DNA from: a virus
Virus record (IMG/VR): IMGVR_UViG_3300040801_001904
Span: 1-57,819 of that record
Direction: 5' to 3' (one strand)
Length of the DNA stretch: 57,819 bases
The notes beneath the pieces were generated by a model, which made no database searches, had not been told where the DNA came from, and saw only the letters and a list, made by a program, of their open reading frames with translations. The translations under genes and the position numbers were made by a program. Each line of letters opens with the position of its first letter. The stretch's first letter is position 1. Below, piece after piece: positions 25,896 to 35,076 of the stretch.

Positions 25896-26741
25896 TCAAA
25901 TAATTGGTTGTTTAGGCACAGTCGGGAAACCTCCGTAATTAGCATAATTATCAAAGGTATTTTGACACGCATCTGGATTCTTTGCACAAAGTTTCTGAAC
26001 CTTAATGGAAGTTCCAGAAGGTACAGTATGACCAAATGAAACTCTTACAGTAACATCACCAGTTCCATTATATGCAATGGGTCTTACCTCTCCTATGTAA
26101 TCTCCACTTGTAATTTCAACATAACCAGGAAGAAAGTAATTAACTGCTTGACCATGTGCAATTGTAAACAAAGTTCCATTCGATTCAGCAGATATATTAC
26201 CAGTATATTGATAATCGCTTAAATCCAATTCACAAGTAGTTTGATGTGCAAAACGCCAATTACATCCTATCTGATAAATCCTTCTTGGGTATTCACGATC
26301 TAACATATACAATGGACGTACCGTAACTGTTACCCAATTTTCATCTCCTTTAGGAGCATCCATTTCACCCCAAAAAAGAAGAACAGAACCCAATACTGAA
26401 GTACCAGAAACAAATAGAAGATAAATCTTACACTCTCTACGTTCTAAATTTCCACCCAATACCCATTGTTTAAAAGATAAATCAGTATTATCTAAACCAA
26501 TATCCAATTCATTTAAAACAGTTCCATCTTCAGTTGTAATTGTGCCTCTTTTAATTGCCAAAGCGGTATAAGCACCTATATCCTGATTATTAGCAACATA
26601 TCTATAAGTGGCATCTCTAAGAATAAACTCATATCCAGTTAAAACAGTTTGAGCCTTCTTATAAAAATACGGAAGTAAACTGGAACTTACTGTTTTAGGC
26701 ATTACGTTAATTCCTCCAAGAACGTAATATTGAAATTCCAA
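25896..26741 (-). CDS. Minor tail protein, DUF2163/BR0599-like (lambda L equivalent)
   Basis: The 281-residue protein ends with KLCAKNPDACQNTFDNY followed by NYGGFPTVPKQP, the Cys-rich closure of the BR0599/DUF2163 family of phage minor tail proteins (C-x-x-x-x-D-x-C with a GGFP tail). The rest is beta-rich (LDIGLDNTDLSF, LLFWGEMD). Its neighbours, the NlpC/P60 gene and a lambda M-like gene, match the usual M-L-K order of the lambda tail tip. It likely connects the tape-measure end of the tail with the tip. Confidence 0.78.
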   Translation of the reverse strand: MEFQYYVLGGINVMPKTVSSSLLPYFYKKAQTVLTGYEFILRDATYRYVANNQDIGAYTALAIKRGTITTEDGTVLNELDIGLDNTDLSFKQWVLGGNLERRECKIYLLFVSGTSVLGSVLLFWGEMDAPKGDENWVTVTVRPLYMLDREYPRRIYQIGCNWRFAHQTTCELDLSDYQYTGNISAESNGTLFTIAHGQAVNYFLPGYVEITSGDYIGEVRPIAYNGTGDVTVRVSFGHTVPSGTSIKVQKLCAKNPDACQNTFDNYANYGGFPTVPKQPII

Positions 26742-27052
26742 ACATTTCCCAAACCATCAGGATTTTCATATTCAAATTCTTCATAAGTAACATAAAAAGT
26801 ATTACTACCAAAAAACGTAGGATTAACAATCCAATTGAAAGGAGTTAAACCACCTGTTTGACCATTATAATGCGCCAAAATTGCATCACGTTCTGTATTG
26901 TTTCTTCCACGAATTTCAACCGTCCATCTTCGTTGTGGTGCTGTTGATTTCAATCTTCGTTTAACACGCCAACCCTCCATTTTAGTTTGTAGAATATTAT
27001 ACTTAGGTTTTTCTGGTGTTAAACGATGTATCTCAAACGTAAAATCAGCCAT
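26702..27052 (-). CDS. Minor tail protein (lambda M-like position)
   Basis: The 116 residues are beta-rich with W-x-V-x-x-R-L repeats (GWRVKRRLKSTAPQRRWTVEI) and an aromatic C-terminal hairpin (VWNFNITFLEEL). In the family this protein binds between tape measure and tail tip. It follows the tape measure and overlaps the next gene by 40 bp. The identification rests on position and a general match to small minor tail proteins that begin with a short hydrophobic strand. Confidence 0.65.
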   Translation of the reverse strand: MADFTFEIHRLTPEKPKYNILQTKMEGWRVKRRLKSTAPQRRWTVEIRGRNNTERDAILAHYNGQTGGLTPFNWIVNPTFFGSNTFYVTYEEFEYENPDGLGNVWNFNITFLEELT

Positions 27053-27064
27053 TCTAACAACTCC

Positions 27065-30000
27065 TTACCATGATTGACGAATCATTCCACGGAGAGCTTT
27101 ATTGTTTTTCATTGATCTCAACATACCATTTTCAATTACCTTTTGATTCTTCATTATAAAATCAACACCTGTTTGAGTATCAATAGCATTTATATTAATT
27201 GGCATTGACATCGTTACAGATTGACCACTTCCATGAATTGGCATTTTCTTCCTGGGAATAACATCTTCAAATTCACCATATTTAGTCTTTTCACCAAATT
27301 CATAAATGCGTCCTGATTTAAGACCTCTACCAACAATATGCTCTGAAATTGTACCACCTTCAGCCATTCCAATTCCACCAAAGGCTGTACCACCAGCACC
27401 CATAAATGAACCACCACCTAATGCTGTAGAAGAACCAACAGCAGTACCAGCAGCAGTACCACCACCCCCACCAAACAATCCGGCTATCATCCCAAATATA
27501 CCACCAGTAGATCCAGTAGCAGAACCCGCAGCATTTGAAGTACCTGAACCAATTATAGCTGCTTTAATACCAAACAAAGCAGTTAGCATTTGTTGAAAAA
27601 GACTCTTAGATTGAGTAGAAGTATTATTGATTGCACCCTTAGTATCAGCACCCGTTTTATTCACAGATTCATTTGTTCTATTAAGAACTTCCTGAATTCC
27701 TGCAATTTGAGTAGCACCATCTACAACAACAACTGGAATTGGAGTACCAGATGCCAAAAATGTATCCATTATTGACATTTGACCTTCTTTACCAAATCCC
27801 ATCATCTCCTGAAGCTTTTGCACAGCAGAAGCTACATTAGAAGCAGCAGGAGCATTTGCTTTCTCTTCATCCTTTTTACCAAACATTCTTTGATATAAAG
27901 TCGGACTTCCTGGCTCACCCGTTCCTAATGAACTCATCAAAGGATTAATCAAACCTTGTTTTATTGAAGCTTTAAGAGTATCCCTTAAAATTGATTCCCA
28001 AAGTGATTTAATTGATTCTGCAAAGTTGTCAAAATCAAGAACCAAATCAGCCAATGAATCAGATAATCCATCAGCCCAATTCTGAGACATTTCATTTAAT
28101 TGAGTCCACAATGGATATTGTTTTCTAAAAAACTCCCGTTCAAATACTCTACTTGTTTCTCTTGCTTCTGCCTGTAAAAGACGAAAGTAATCTGCTGCTT
28201 CCTGGGTTTCCCACATACCTTTAAGTTTATTCCAAGATTCATCAATAGTTTTATCCATCTCCTTGCGAATATCCATCATTGATTTAGCATATTGGGCCTT
28301 TAAAGCTAAAAGATCACCCTTCTGACGTTCAAGAGGGCTAAAAGATCCTTGCATAAAAGATGCTTTTGCAGATTGAACATCTAAATATTTAGCTCTGTTT
28401 CTATAAGCTTGATTTACCTTTTCAACTTCAATACGTTCCTGTCTAATCTTCTCTATTTTCTCTGCTAACTTCAATTTCTCTGCATCTGATATATTAATAT
28501 TCTCTCTAAGAGTCTGTTGAACTTTATTAAACTCAAGATCAATCTTTTCAATTGCACTTAAAACTTCATGAGATGAAATAGTATTAATTAAATCATCAAT
28601 CTCTTTTTGAGTAGCTTCTGCATTTTGACGCATTCTACGATTAAAACCTTCTGCAAGAAGTTCTTGACCTCTTTGAGCTTCTTCCGCAGACAGGTTATAT
28701 TTCTCAATATAATTCTCAAGTGCTAATTGAGTTTCCTTCAACCATGTTTCAGTCTTTTCATTTCTGGTTTGTGGTCTATCAGCTATTTCAAGAAGAAACG
28801 TTTCCCATGTTTTCTTTTGATTAGCTAACATATCCTTTTGTTCTTCTTGCCATTTCTTCAAATTAGCACTAAGTTTTGCCTTTGCTGCAACATCAGCAGC
28901 ATCAGTTTCTTTCAATGCATTTTTATAATAATCAATTAAATCCTGAATCTTCTTACGTTGTTCAGGAGGATAGAAATTTGGATTAGTTGTAGCATCAGAA
29001 AACCGTCGTTCCGCATCTTCAAGTTGTTTCTGAAACTTCTTCCTTTTTTCATCATTTTCTCTAAGATCTTCAGAAGCTTCATATCTAAACTTAGCAGGAC
29101 CAGTTAAAGAATCCCGAGTAAACTGTCTGGTTTTATCTTTAAGTTGATCAAAATCACTTTCCATTTCTTTAATATCAAATGGAAGATTAACTACAAAATC
29201 ATCAAACTTAAAAGCTTCTTTAAGCATTTGCAATTCTTGTTTTAATATAGAAGCATGAAGTTGAAACTCTTGTGTATTCCTCCTCCAAATTCCAGGTGCT
29301 TCTTGATACTTATCATGAAGATCTTGAATCTTATGTTCAATATCTGTCATTGATTTTACATAATTGTTTCTCAATTCAAGGATTCTACCTCTTCGTTTCT
29401 CATAATCAGGCATAAAATCCTTTTGCATAAATGCAGCTTTTTTACCTTCCAATTCAAGTTGCTGCATCGTCATTCTTTGAAGTCGGGTGGTCTTTTCAAG
29501 CTCTAATCTTCTTTCTTTAGCAAGATATGCTAATTCTACTAATTGAAACTTTTGAATATCATTTAAATCAACACTTTCATTAATAGAATCATAAATATCT
29601 TTAAACTCATTTCCGATTCTTTCTACCGCAGTAACCGTTTCATAAGACCTAATCTTATTAACAAAATCATCATATTCTTTCTTAGTATCTTTAACATCCT
29701 GACTTAATCTATCATGATAACCTTCAGCTAATGCATCCCATGCTCTTTGTATTTCTTGTGCAGCATGAACATTAGTTTCTTTCAATTCATTTATCTTTTC
29801 AATTTGAAGCTGATACCACTTATCTGTTTTCTCTTTACGAGTCTCAGGTTTATTGGCAATTTCAATTAAGTAAGATTCCCATTGTTTCTTTGATTCCGCT
29901 AAAGCTTTTCTCTCTTTATCTTGAAGATCCTTAATAGCTTTATCTCTTTTAGCAGCAGCAGCTTCAGAAACCTTTTCAAGCATATGAAGAGCTTCAACAA

Positions 30001-33000
30001 AACCCCTCAAACGAAGTCTAAGTGGATCGCGTGGACCTACACCCACACCTAATGATTGAAGTGTATCCAATTTCTCTTGAATATACGCTATAGTCTCAGT
30101 CAATCGTTTCTTAACTTCTTCAAATCCTTCAGTATCAAGTTCAAATTCAAATTGAATCTTTTCAATTCCAGATAATGATTCCTCTTTAAACTTATTAAAC
30201 TTTGTAGTTAATTTATCCATATCCACACTAAGAGATTCCATTGAATATGGTAATTTAAAAAGATTCAATTCAGTTTGTTCTTTATCCTTATTTTTAAGAG
30301 TATCATAAGCATTTTGAATTGCTTGATCTGCTTCTTTCCAAATCTCAGGAATTTGACTTATTGAACCTACTACTTCTTTACCATTCTTATACAAATCAAG
30401 AACTGCTTTACCAAGTCCTGTTATACCTTGTTTAAGTAAAGTTGGACTTGCAGTAAGCACACCAAGTAAAATCTTACCAATATTTATTACAAGTTCAGAA
30501 ATACCTTCAAAAACTGTTCTCATCATCAAAACCATTGTAGTTCCAATTTGAAGAACAGTTCTAAAAACAGCTAAAGCTTTTATAATCCCTTCAAATGTAA
30601 TAGCAATTGATTTCATTACTCCAGATAGATTTTCAGCTTCTTCACTTGCACCACCAAATAGCTTTAAAAACATATCACCAGCAAGACTAAAAGTTGTAAA
30701 TAGAAATTCAATCATATCAACAACAGCCATAACTGTTGCTTTTATTGTTTCCATAGCCATACTAATTGACATGGCTACTTCTTTTCCTAATTGCGTTAAT
30801 GTTAATTTATCCGTTTCTTTAGAAATATAAGCCAAAGCATCAGCTAATTTCATTAATTGTTTTGCAGTATCAAGTAAAGTGCTTTCCGCACCAATACGCT
30901 GAAGATAACCCCAAATCACTTTCAATCTATTTACAACCGCAGAATACTCAGTTTCCATTCTACGGTTCATTTCATCAAATGGTTTTAATGCCGTTGCAAG
31001 GGCTTCAGCCATTTCAATACCCTCTTCTTTGGCATCCTTAATAACTTTCTGAATATCAACACCAACCATTTTGAACATCATTGCCAATTGGTCTGTAGCT
31101 CTTTGCCGACCAGCAATGATTGCATAAAGTTCCTGACGCATCTGCACACCAGCATTAGCCATACCTTCAGTTAATGCTTTAATTGCAGTACCAATTGTAG
31201 CAATATTCTGAACATCTTTATCTGTTTCAGGAATAAACCCTGCTTGTGCAAACGTCTTAGTCAACATCAACATATCCTCTAATGTGAGGATAGTTTTTGC
31301 TGCCGTCATTTCCAATTTCAACATCAAATCTCTTGCAAAGTTATATGCCTGTTCAAAGTTGGTTTTAATATCTCCAACCATTTGCATAGAAACAGATGCA
31401 GCAATTGACATTGCATCCGTTCTAAACTTCTGAATATTATTAAAAACAGCAAGAACAGTTCTTTGTACTGCCATAACTGCTCTTGAAACAAGATAAATAA
31501 CAGCAGCAACTTGCCATCTAAAATTACGAATCATTTCCCAAGATGAAGAAAGATATGTCTTTAAATTCTTTGCATGTAATTTCTCTTGATTTCTTTGAGC
31601 CTGGGTAGCATATACATTTAATCCTTGAATATGACTCTTCATTGCAGCAGCATAACCCTGCAATGTTTTTATTTGACTTTGAATACCAGGACCACCCAAA
31701 CCTCTTCTTTGAATCTGCTGAAGTTCCCTAATACTATTTTGAACATGCAATAATGTCTTTATATATTCTTCAGCCTGAGTTTTAAGATCTTTAAAACCCT
31801 TTTTAGTTTCATCAATAACTGATTGTTTTACAAATCTCTTCTGAGAAAGCTTAATAGCCTTATCAATTAAAATATCATATTGTTTTGCAATATCTTTAAA
31901 ACCCTTCTCTACATATTTATTATTATCAATGAAATTCCTTTTAATTTCATTTTGTGCTTTTGATGCAGCTTCTTTAATCTGATTAAAGTAACGATTAAAT
32001 TTAGGAGTTTCATAAATTGTATTTAATTCAGCTTTAAGACCCGATACTTTTGACTTTATCTTATTTATATGAGCATCAAGTAAAGATCTAAGCTTTGCAT
32101 TAGTTACAGTTGCTTTTTCCTGTTCAACTCTATTCTGTTCTTCAATTAAAGCTTTAATTCTATTATTAAGTTCAATTCGTTTCTTAACATAAGCGTTCCA
32201 CAAGGACTCAAGTTTCTTAACATTGTCCTGTGCTTCAAACATATTCTTAGACGTTATTGCGCCATTATTTTCTATTTCTCTTGATAATGCATTATATTCA
32301 TCTCTAAACTTCTTAATACCAGCAAAGTTAAAAGAAGCTTGTAAAACACTTTTCTTACCTAATGTATTCTGAATAATAGATTGTTCTTTTTTATACTGTG
32401 CAACAAATTGTTCGTATTTCTTTAATACAGCATCAATCTTTCTAATCTGATTACGTTCATCAACAAAACCTGTCTTCTGAAGTATTAAAGCTTGTTCTCT
32501 TAATTCTTTTAACTTCTTAACCTGTAAATCCAATGCGCCTGTAACTTTAGTACTCTTTTCAATATTAGATGCAATAGCTTCATGCATCCCTCTTCCGGTA
32601 TCTTGCGCTCTTTGTACCAGAAGATCCATCGACTTTTCAATATTTCTAAAAATACCCTGAGAAGTAAGTTTGGATTCACCAGAAATTGATTTCTTCATCT
32701 TTTGTGATAAAACATCAATTTCACCCTGAACAGATCTAACAGTAGTTCCAAACTTTCGAACTTCTTGCTCTAATTCAATATAACCCTTCTTAACAATATT
32801 CTGATCCTGTGCAGTCTTTTTTAACGCTTCATAAGTTGTAGTTTTTGTTTGTTTACTAATTGCATTATTAAAAGCAAATTGTGCAAGCTGTACCTTCTTT
32901 TCTGCTTCAGCCGTTAATCTACTTTGTTGACGCAATGCATCTTGCAAATTAGCATGTTGTTTTTTAACCTTATCAAAATGAGCTTGATAATTAAACAACT

Positions 33001-33700
33001 TCGATGCATCATCTTGTAAACCAAAGGTACTTTTAACCTTACTTAGTTCATTATTAAGACCTCTTACAGAACTACGAACACTCTCTAAAGCAGTTTCAGT
33101 TGTTTGAACATAAGCACCAGTAGCTTCCTGGGCCATTCTACCCAAACGTCTATTAAACTGATCAAATATCTTCTGGTTTTCTTTATCTAAATGCTGTTTT
33201 AATTCTTCAGCTTTTTGAGATAATTCAAGAATCTGTTTTTCTCTTAACTCTTCATTAGCCTTACCTTGAGCATCACCAAATTTATCACCCTTATAATGCT
33301 TTGCAGCTTCTTTAAGTTTACTTAATGCTTGTGCAGTCTTCTCAATCTCTTCTCTATATTCTTCCTGATTATCTTCTAACCTTCTAAATGTCTCTATATA
33401 AAGTTCATTGACTTTAATACCTTGAGAAGAAACCGACTTCATCAAGTTTATGTTTTTATCAAAAGAATTGGTAATTCCTTCAAGCGCACTTTTAGTCATA
33501 TGGCGCATACTTTTCGCAACTGATTGCCCCAATTGATTAAACGAATTGGAAACATTGCGAGATATAACGCCTGTTTTTATAACAAATCTTTGAAAGTTAT
33601 AAACTTCACTCTTTAAAATCTTCTCAAAGTTAGTTTCAAGTTCAAGTCTAATACTTTCTACAGTAGCACCTTTAGTACCACCAGTATCCTCAGAAGCCAT
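27065..33700 (-). CDS. Tail tape measure protein
   Basis: At 2211 residues this is the longest gene. It has long coiled-coil regions (residues 1-700 and 1150-1860). Hydrophobic helices lie near residues 720-760 (WQVAAVIYLVSRAVMAV) and between about 970 and 1110. A Gly-rich low-complexity C-terminus (about 2070-2130) is followed by AEGGTISEHIVGRGLKSGRI and YEFGEKTKYGEFEDVIPRKK, a typical lambda-like tape-measure ending. At roughly 0.15 nm per residue the protein predicts a tail of about 330 nm. Two related segments (about 1150-1500 and 1505-1860) are an internal duplication. It lies downstream of the G/GT chaperones and upstream of the minor tail genes. No lytic transglycosylase or lysozyme domain is visible. 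Confidence 0.93.
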   Translation of the reverse strand: MASEDTGGTKGATVESIRLELETNFEKILKSEVYNFQRFVIKTGVISRNVSNSFNQLGQSVAKSMRHMTKSALEGITNSFDKNINLMKSVSSQGIKVNELYIETFRRLEDNQEEYREEIEKTAQALSKLKEAAKHYKGDKFGDAQGKANEELREKQILELSQKAEELKQHLDKENQKIFDQFNRRLGRMAQEATGAYVQTTETALESVRSSVRGLNNELSKVKSTFGLQDDASKLFNYQAHFDKVKKQHANLQDALRQQSRLTAEAEKKVQLAQFAFNNAISKQTKTTTYEALKKTAQDQNIVKKGYIELEQEVRKFGTTVRSVQGEIDVLSQKMKKSISGESKLTSQGIFRNIEKSMDLLVQRAQDTGRGMHEAIASNIEKSTKVTGALDLQVKKLKELREQALILQKTGFVDERNQIRKIDAVLKKYEQFVAQYKKEQSIIQNTLGKKSVLQASFNFAGIKKFRDEYNALSREIENNGAITSKNMFEAQDNVKKLESLWNAYVKKRIELNNRIKALIEEQNRVEQEKATVTNAKLRSLLDAHINKIKSKVSGLKAELNTIYETPKFNRYFNQIKEAASKAQNEIKRNFIDNNKYVEKGFKDIAKQYDILIDKAIKLSQKRFVKQSVIDETKKGFKDLKTQAEEYIKTLLHVQNSIRELQQIQRRGLGGPGIQSQIKTLQGYAAAMKSHIQGLNVYATQAQRNQEKLHAKNLKTYLSSSWEMIRNFRWQVAAVIYLVSRAVMAVQRTVLAVFNNIQKFRTDAMSIAASVSMQMVGDIKTNFEQAYNFARDLMLKLEMTAAKTILTLEDMLMLTKTFAQAGFIPETDKDVQNIATIGTAIKALTEGMANAGVQMRQELYAIIAGRQRATDQLAMMFKMVGVDIQKVIKDAKEEGIEMAEALATALKPFDEMNRRMETEYSAVVNRLKVIWGYLQRIGAESTLLDTAKQLMKLADALAYISKETDKLTLTQLGKEVAMSISMAMETIKATVMAVVDMIEFLFTTFSLAGDMFLKLFGGASEEAENLSGVMKSIAITFEGIIKALAVFRTVLQIGTTMVLMMRTVFEGISELVINIGKILLGVLTASPTLLKQGITGLGKAVLDLYKNGKEVVGSISQIPEIWKEADQAIQNAYDTLKNKDKEQTELNLFKLPYSMESLSVDMDKLTTKFNKFKEESLSGIEKIQFEFELDTEGFEEVKKRLTETIAYIQEKLDTLQSLGVGVGPRDPLRLRLRGFVEALHMLEKVSEAAAAKRDKAIKDLQDKERKALAESKKQWESYLIEIANKPETRKEKTDKWYQLQIEKINELKETNVHAAQEIQRAWDALAEGYHDRLSQDVKDTKKEYDDFVNKIRSYETVTAVERIGNEFKDIYDSINESVDLNDIQKFQLVELAYLAKERRLELEKTTRLQRMTMQQLELEGKKAAFMQKDFMPDYEKRRGRILELRNNYVKSMTDIEHKIQDLHDKYQEAPGIWRRNTQEFQLHASILKQELQMLKEAFKFDDFVVNLPFDIKEMESDFDQLKDKTRQFTRDSLTGPAKFRYEASEDLRENDEKRKKFQKQLEDAERRFSDATTNPNFYPPEQRKKIQDLIDYYKNALKETDAADVAAKAKLSANLKKWQEEQKDMLANQKKTWETFLLEIADRPQTRNEKTETWLKETQLALENYIEKYNLSAEEAQRGQELLAEGFNRRMRQNAEATQKEIDDLINTISSHEVLSAIEKIDLEFNKVQQTLRENINISDAEKLKLAEKIEKIRQERIEVEKVNQAYRNRAKYLDVQSAKASFMQGSFSPLERQKGDLLALKAQYAKSMMDIRKEMDKTIDESWNKLKGMWETQEAADYFRLLQAEARETSRVFEREFFRKQYPLWTQLNEMSQNWADGLSDSLADLVLDFDNFAESIKSLWESILRDTLKASIKQGLINPLMSSLGTGEPGSPTLYQRMFGKKDEEKANAPAASNVASAVQKLQEMMGFGKEGQMSIMDTFLASGTPIPVVVVDGATQIAGIQEVLNRTNESVNKTGADTKGAINNTSTQSKSLFQQMLTALFGIKAAIIGSGTSNAAGSATGSTGGIFGMIAGLFGGGGGTAAGTAVGSSTALGGGSFMGAGGTAFGGIGMAEGGTISEHIVGRGLKSGRIYEFGEKTKYGEFEDVIPRKKMPIHGSGQSVTMSMPININAIDTQTGVDFIMKNQKVIENGMLRSMKNNKALRGMIRQSW

Positions 33701-33711
33701 CTTTTATTCCT

Positions 33712-34026
33712 TTACGCTTGTAACTTCATTAACTGTGACTTCCAATTAGGATCTTTATCCCAACTAACACCATTAGAAACACCACTTTTATTATTATGAA
33801 GTAAGGAAAGATGCTCTTTTTGTAACTGTTCCATCAATGGTTTAGCATCTGCAAAAGCTCTATTGCGATCATATAGATTTGTCATACGTGAAGCAATTGA
33901 TTCTATTTCAACAGCTTTCTTTAAAACCAAATACTGCTTTAAAGGCATCTGTTGTAATTCATAAAAACCAATTGCTCCACGTAAATAATGACAAATCTGA
34001 ACGTACTCCCTTACTTCATTTAGGAC
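33712..34026 (-). CDS. T domain of the tail assembly chaperone GT (reached by -1 frameshift)
   Basis: This frame has no need of its own start codon. After the A-AAA-AAG slip at 34032-34026 the ribosome continues from base 34026 with GTC CTA AAT GAA and stays open for 104 codons to 33712. The added domain contains LRGAIGFYELQQMPL and a helical stretch with AVEIESIASRM. The fused product would be about 232 residues, comparable with lambda gpGT (279). gpGT binds tape measure and tail tube protein during tail assembly. The ATG at 33948, in frame, could alternatively give a 78-residue protein, but the 24 upstream codons that are also open favour fusion. Confidence 0.82.
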   Translation of the reverse strand, partial: VLNEVREYVQICHYLRGAIGFYELQQMPLKQYLVLKKAVEIESIASRMTNLYDRNRAFADAKPLMEQLQKEHLSLLHNNKSGVSNGVSWDKDPNWKSQLMKLQA

Positions 34027-34409
34027 TTTTTTGAGGACTTATCCTCTTCCTCTTCTTCAATATTCGTGGACATCTGTTTACCAATTTCATTCATAATCTT
34101 ATTCTTAACCTTGACCGGCCAAGTATCCAATTCAGCAGGATCAATAGGTTCAAAACTACCGGATTCAGTTTTCTTAAACAAAGCACTACTCAAAAATTCA
34201 TCCTGCATAATAAAGTAACTTCCAGTATCACCAAGGCTATCAGGATCATTTAGATCTTTCTTTTGTTTCTCTAAATTCATAAACCGTGTATTGATCTGCA
34301 TCAGTTTTTCAATTTGAGATTTACTAAAGGCAGGAATACGATAAATGTTATCATTGTACTTAAAATCAAAAGGTTTAGCGTAATCAGTAAAATCAAGAAT
34401 GTTTTCCAT
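34020..34409 (-). CDS. Tail assembly chaperone G (lambda gpG-like)
   Basis: The 129-residue protein starts at ATG 34409 after GGGAG (a TTG two codons earlier is the alternative). It is helical, acidic at the end (EEEEEDKSSKKS) and located immediately upstream of the tape measure gene, the expected place of gpG. Its last codons, TCA AAA AAG TCC TAA, contain the slippery heptamer A-AAA-AAG, and continuing in the -1 frame creates gpGT. The acidic tail before the slip site is encoded by a purine-rich run that also acts as an SD-like stimulator. The sequence is not obviously similar to gpG, so the call rests on position, size and the frameshift. Confidence 0.8.
   Translation of the reverse strand: MENILDFTDYAKPFDFKYNDNIYRIPAFSKSQIEKLMQINTRFMNLEKQKKDLNDPDSLGDTGSYFIMQDEFLSSALFKKTESGSFEPIDPAELDTWPVKVKNKIMNEIGKQMSTNIEEEEEDKSSKKS
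34026..34032 (-). other. Programmed -1 frameshift slippery site A-AAA-AAG
   Basis: On the minus strand the heptamer A-AAA-AAG is in phase with the G reading frame (codons TCA AAA AAG). It is preceded by the SD-like run AGGAAGAGGA ending about 9 nt upstream, the same layout as Escherichia coli dnaX. The G stop codon TAA lies two codons downstream, and the -1 frame is open to 33712. A downstream stimulatory hairpin was not assessed. Confidence 0.88.
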
Positions 34410-34444
34410 TTTCAAATTCTCCCTTTTAACATTAATTAGTTAAA

Positions 34445-34792
34445 TCAATCATGAATAACAGATTTCTCCAACGTGAATGGAATATTAGCCGATTTATCAA
34501 TATCCGATGCACTAAAAACACACTTCAATTCACTCATATAAGTTCCCGTATTAATCCCTGCTGTTTCTATTGCACTAACATTAATCTTTACATAACCATC
34601 TGCTACATCAGTCTTATCAAAATCTATATCCTCCTTTTCTAAAATGTAATCAGAATCTTCCCTTTGCCTTTTTACACCCCATTTGAAAGATGGTGCCGGA
34701 TCAAGCGCAGACATATCCAAAGCAACTCCATTTCTCTTAATTAGAAACGCAATTGTTTTGGATTCACCTTTTTTCATTGTTATGCTTGACAT
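34445..34792 (-). CDS. Hypothetical structural protein with immunoglobulin-like pattern
   Basis: The 115 residues begin MSSITMKKGESKTIAFLIKRNG and continue as alternating beta strands (KINVSAIETAGINTGTYMSELKCVF), like small phage proteins that measure or cap beta-rich fibres (BppU-type N-domains). GGAG lies 8 nt before the ATG, and the start overlaps the end of the preceding gene by 13 bp. It lies between a large structural protein and gpG. A virion role is inferred from context. Confidence 0.5.
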   Translation of the reverse strand: MSSITMKKGESKTIAFLIKRNGVALDMSALDPAPSFKWGVKRQREDSDYILEKEDIDFDKTDVADGYVKINVSAIETAGINTGTYMSELKCVFSASDIDKSANIPFTLEKSVIHD

Positions 34793-35076
34793 GGATTTAT
34801 CTCCACTTCAATTTCATTTGATTCCACGAATACATCAATTGTTAATTCATCTGCTGTAATCTCATCATCTTCCTTCATTTCAACTTCAACCAAAATATCA
34901 TCATATGTTTCAATATCAACTATTTCAGTAATTACATCTGCATTGACTTCAATTACATCCATTTCAGTTTCTATTTCAAATACGGAACCTGCATATTTAG
35001 TAACAATAGTTGTACCACCACTTCCAGTACCAGTAAAATCAGGAAGTATCCCTTTTGTAGCTAATCCTAAACTCAT
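34780..35076 (-). CDS. Small acidic beta-repeat protein
   Basis: I placed the start at ATG 35076. It overlaps the stop of the upstream gene as ATGA and has AGGTGG 7 nt upstream, whereas ATG 35103 lies inside the neighbour without a clear ribosome site. The 98-residue product is built from alternating acidic/hydrophobic residues (IETEMDVIEVNADVITEIVDIE, in about 8-residue steps), suggesting stacked beta strands. Its net charge is strongly negative. It could be a spacer or binding subunit of the neighbouring structural proteins. No known motif is seen. Confidence 0.5.
   Translation of the reverse strand: MSLGLATKGILPDFTGTGSGGTTIVTKYAGSVFEIETEMDVIEVNADVITEIVDIETYDDILVEVEMKEDDEITADELTIDVFVESNEIEVEINPCQA

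Noticed and set aside
25893-25899. TTG start (25899) for the NlpC/P60 gene
   Set aside because: ATG 25893 lies two codons downstream, overlaps the upstream stop in the usual coupling arrangement, and no ribosome site favours the TTG.
27306-27596. Open antisense frame rich in Pro/Ala (96 residues) opposite the tape measure Gly-rich end
   Set aside because: It is the mirror of the GGT/GCA-rich repeat in the tape measure gene and has no ribosome site or neighbour to belong to.
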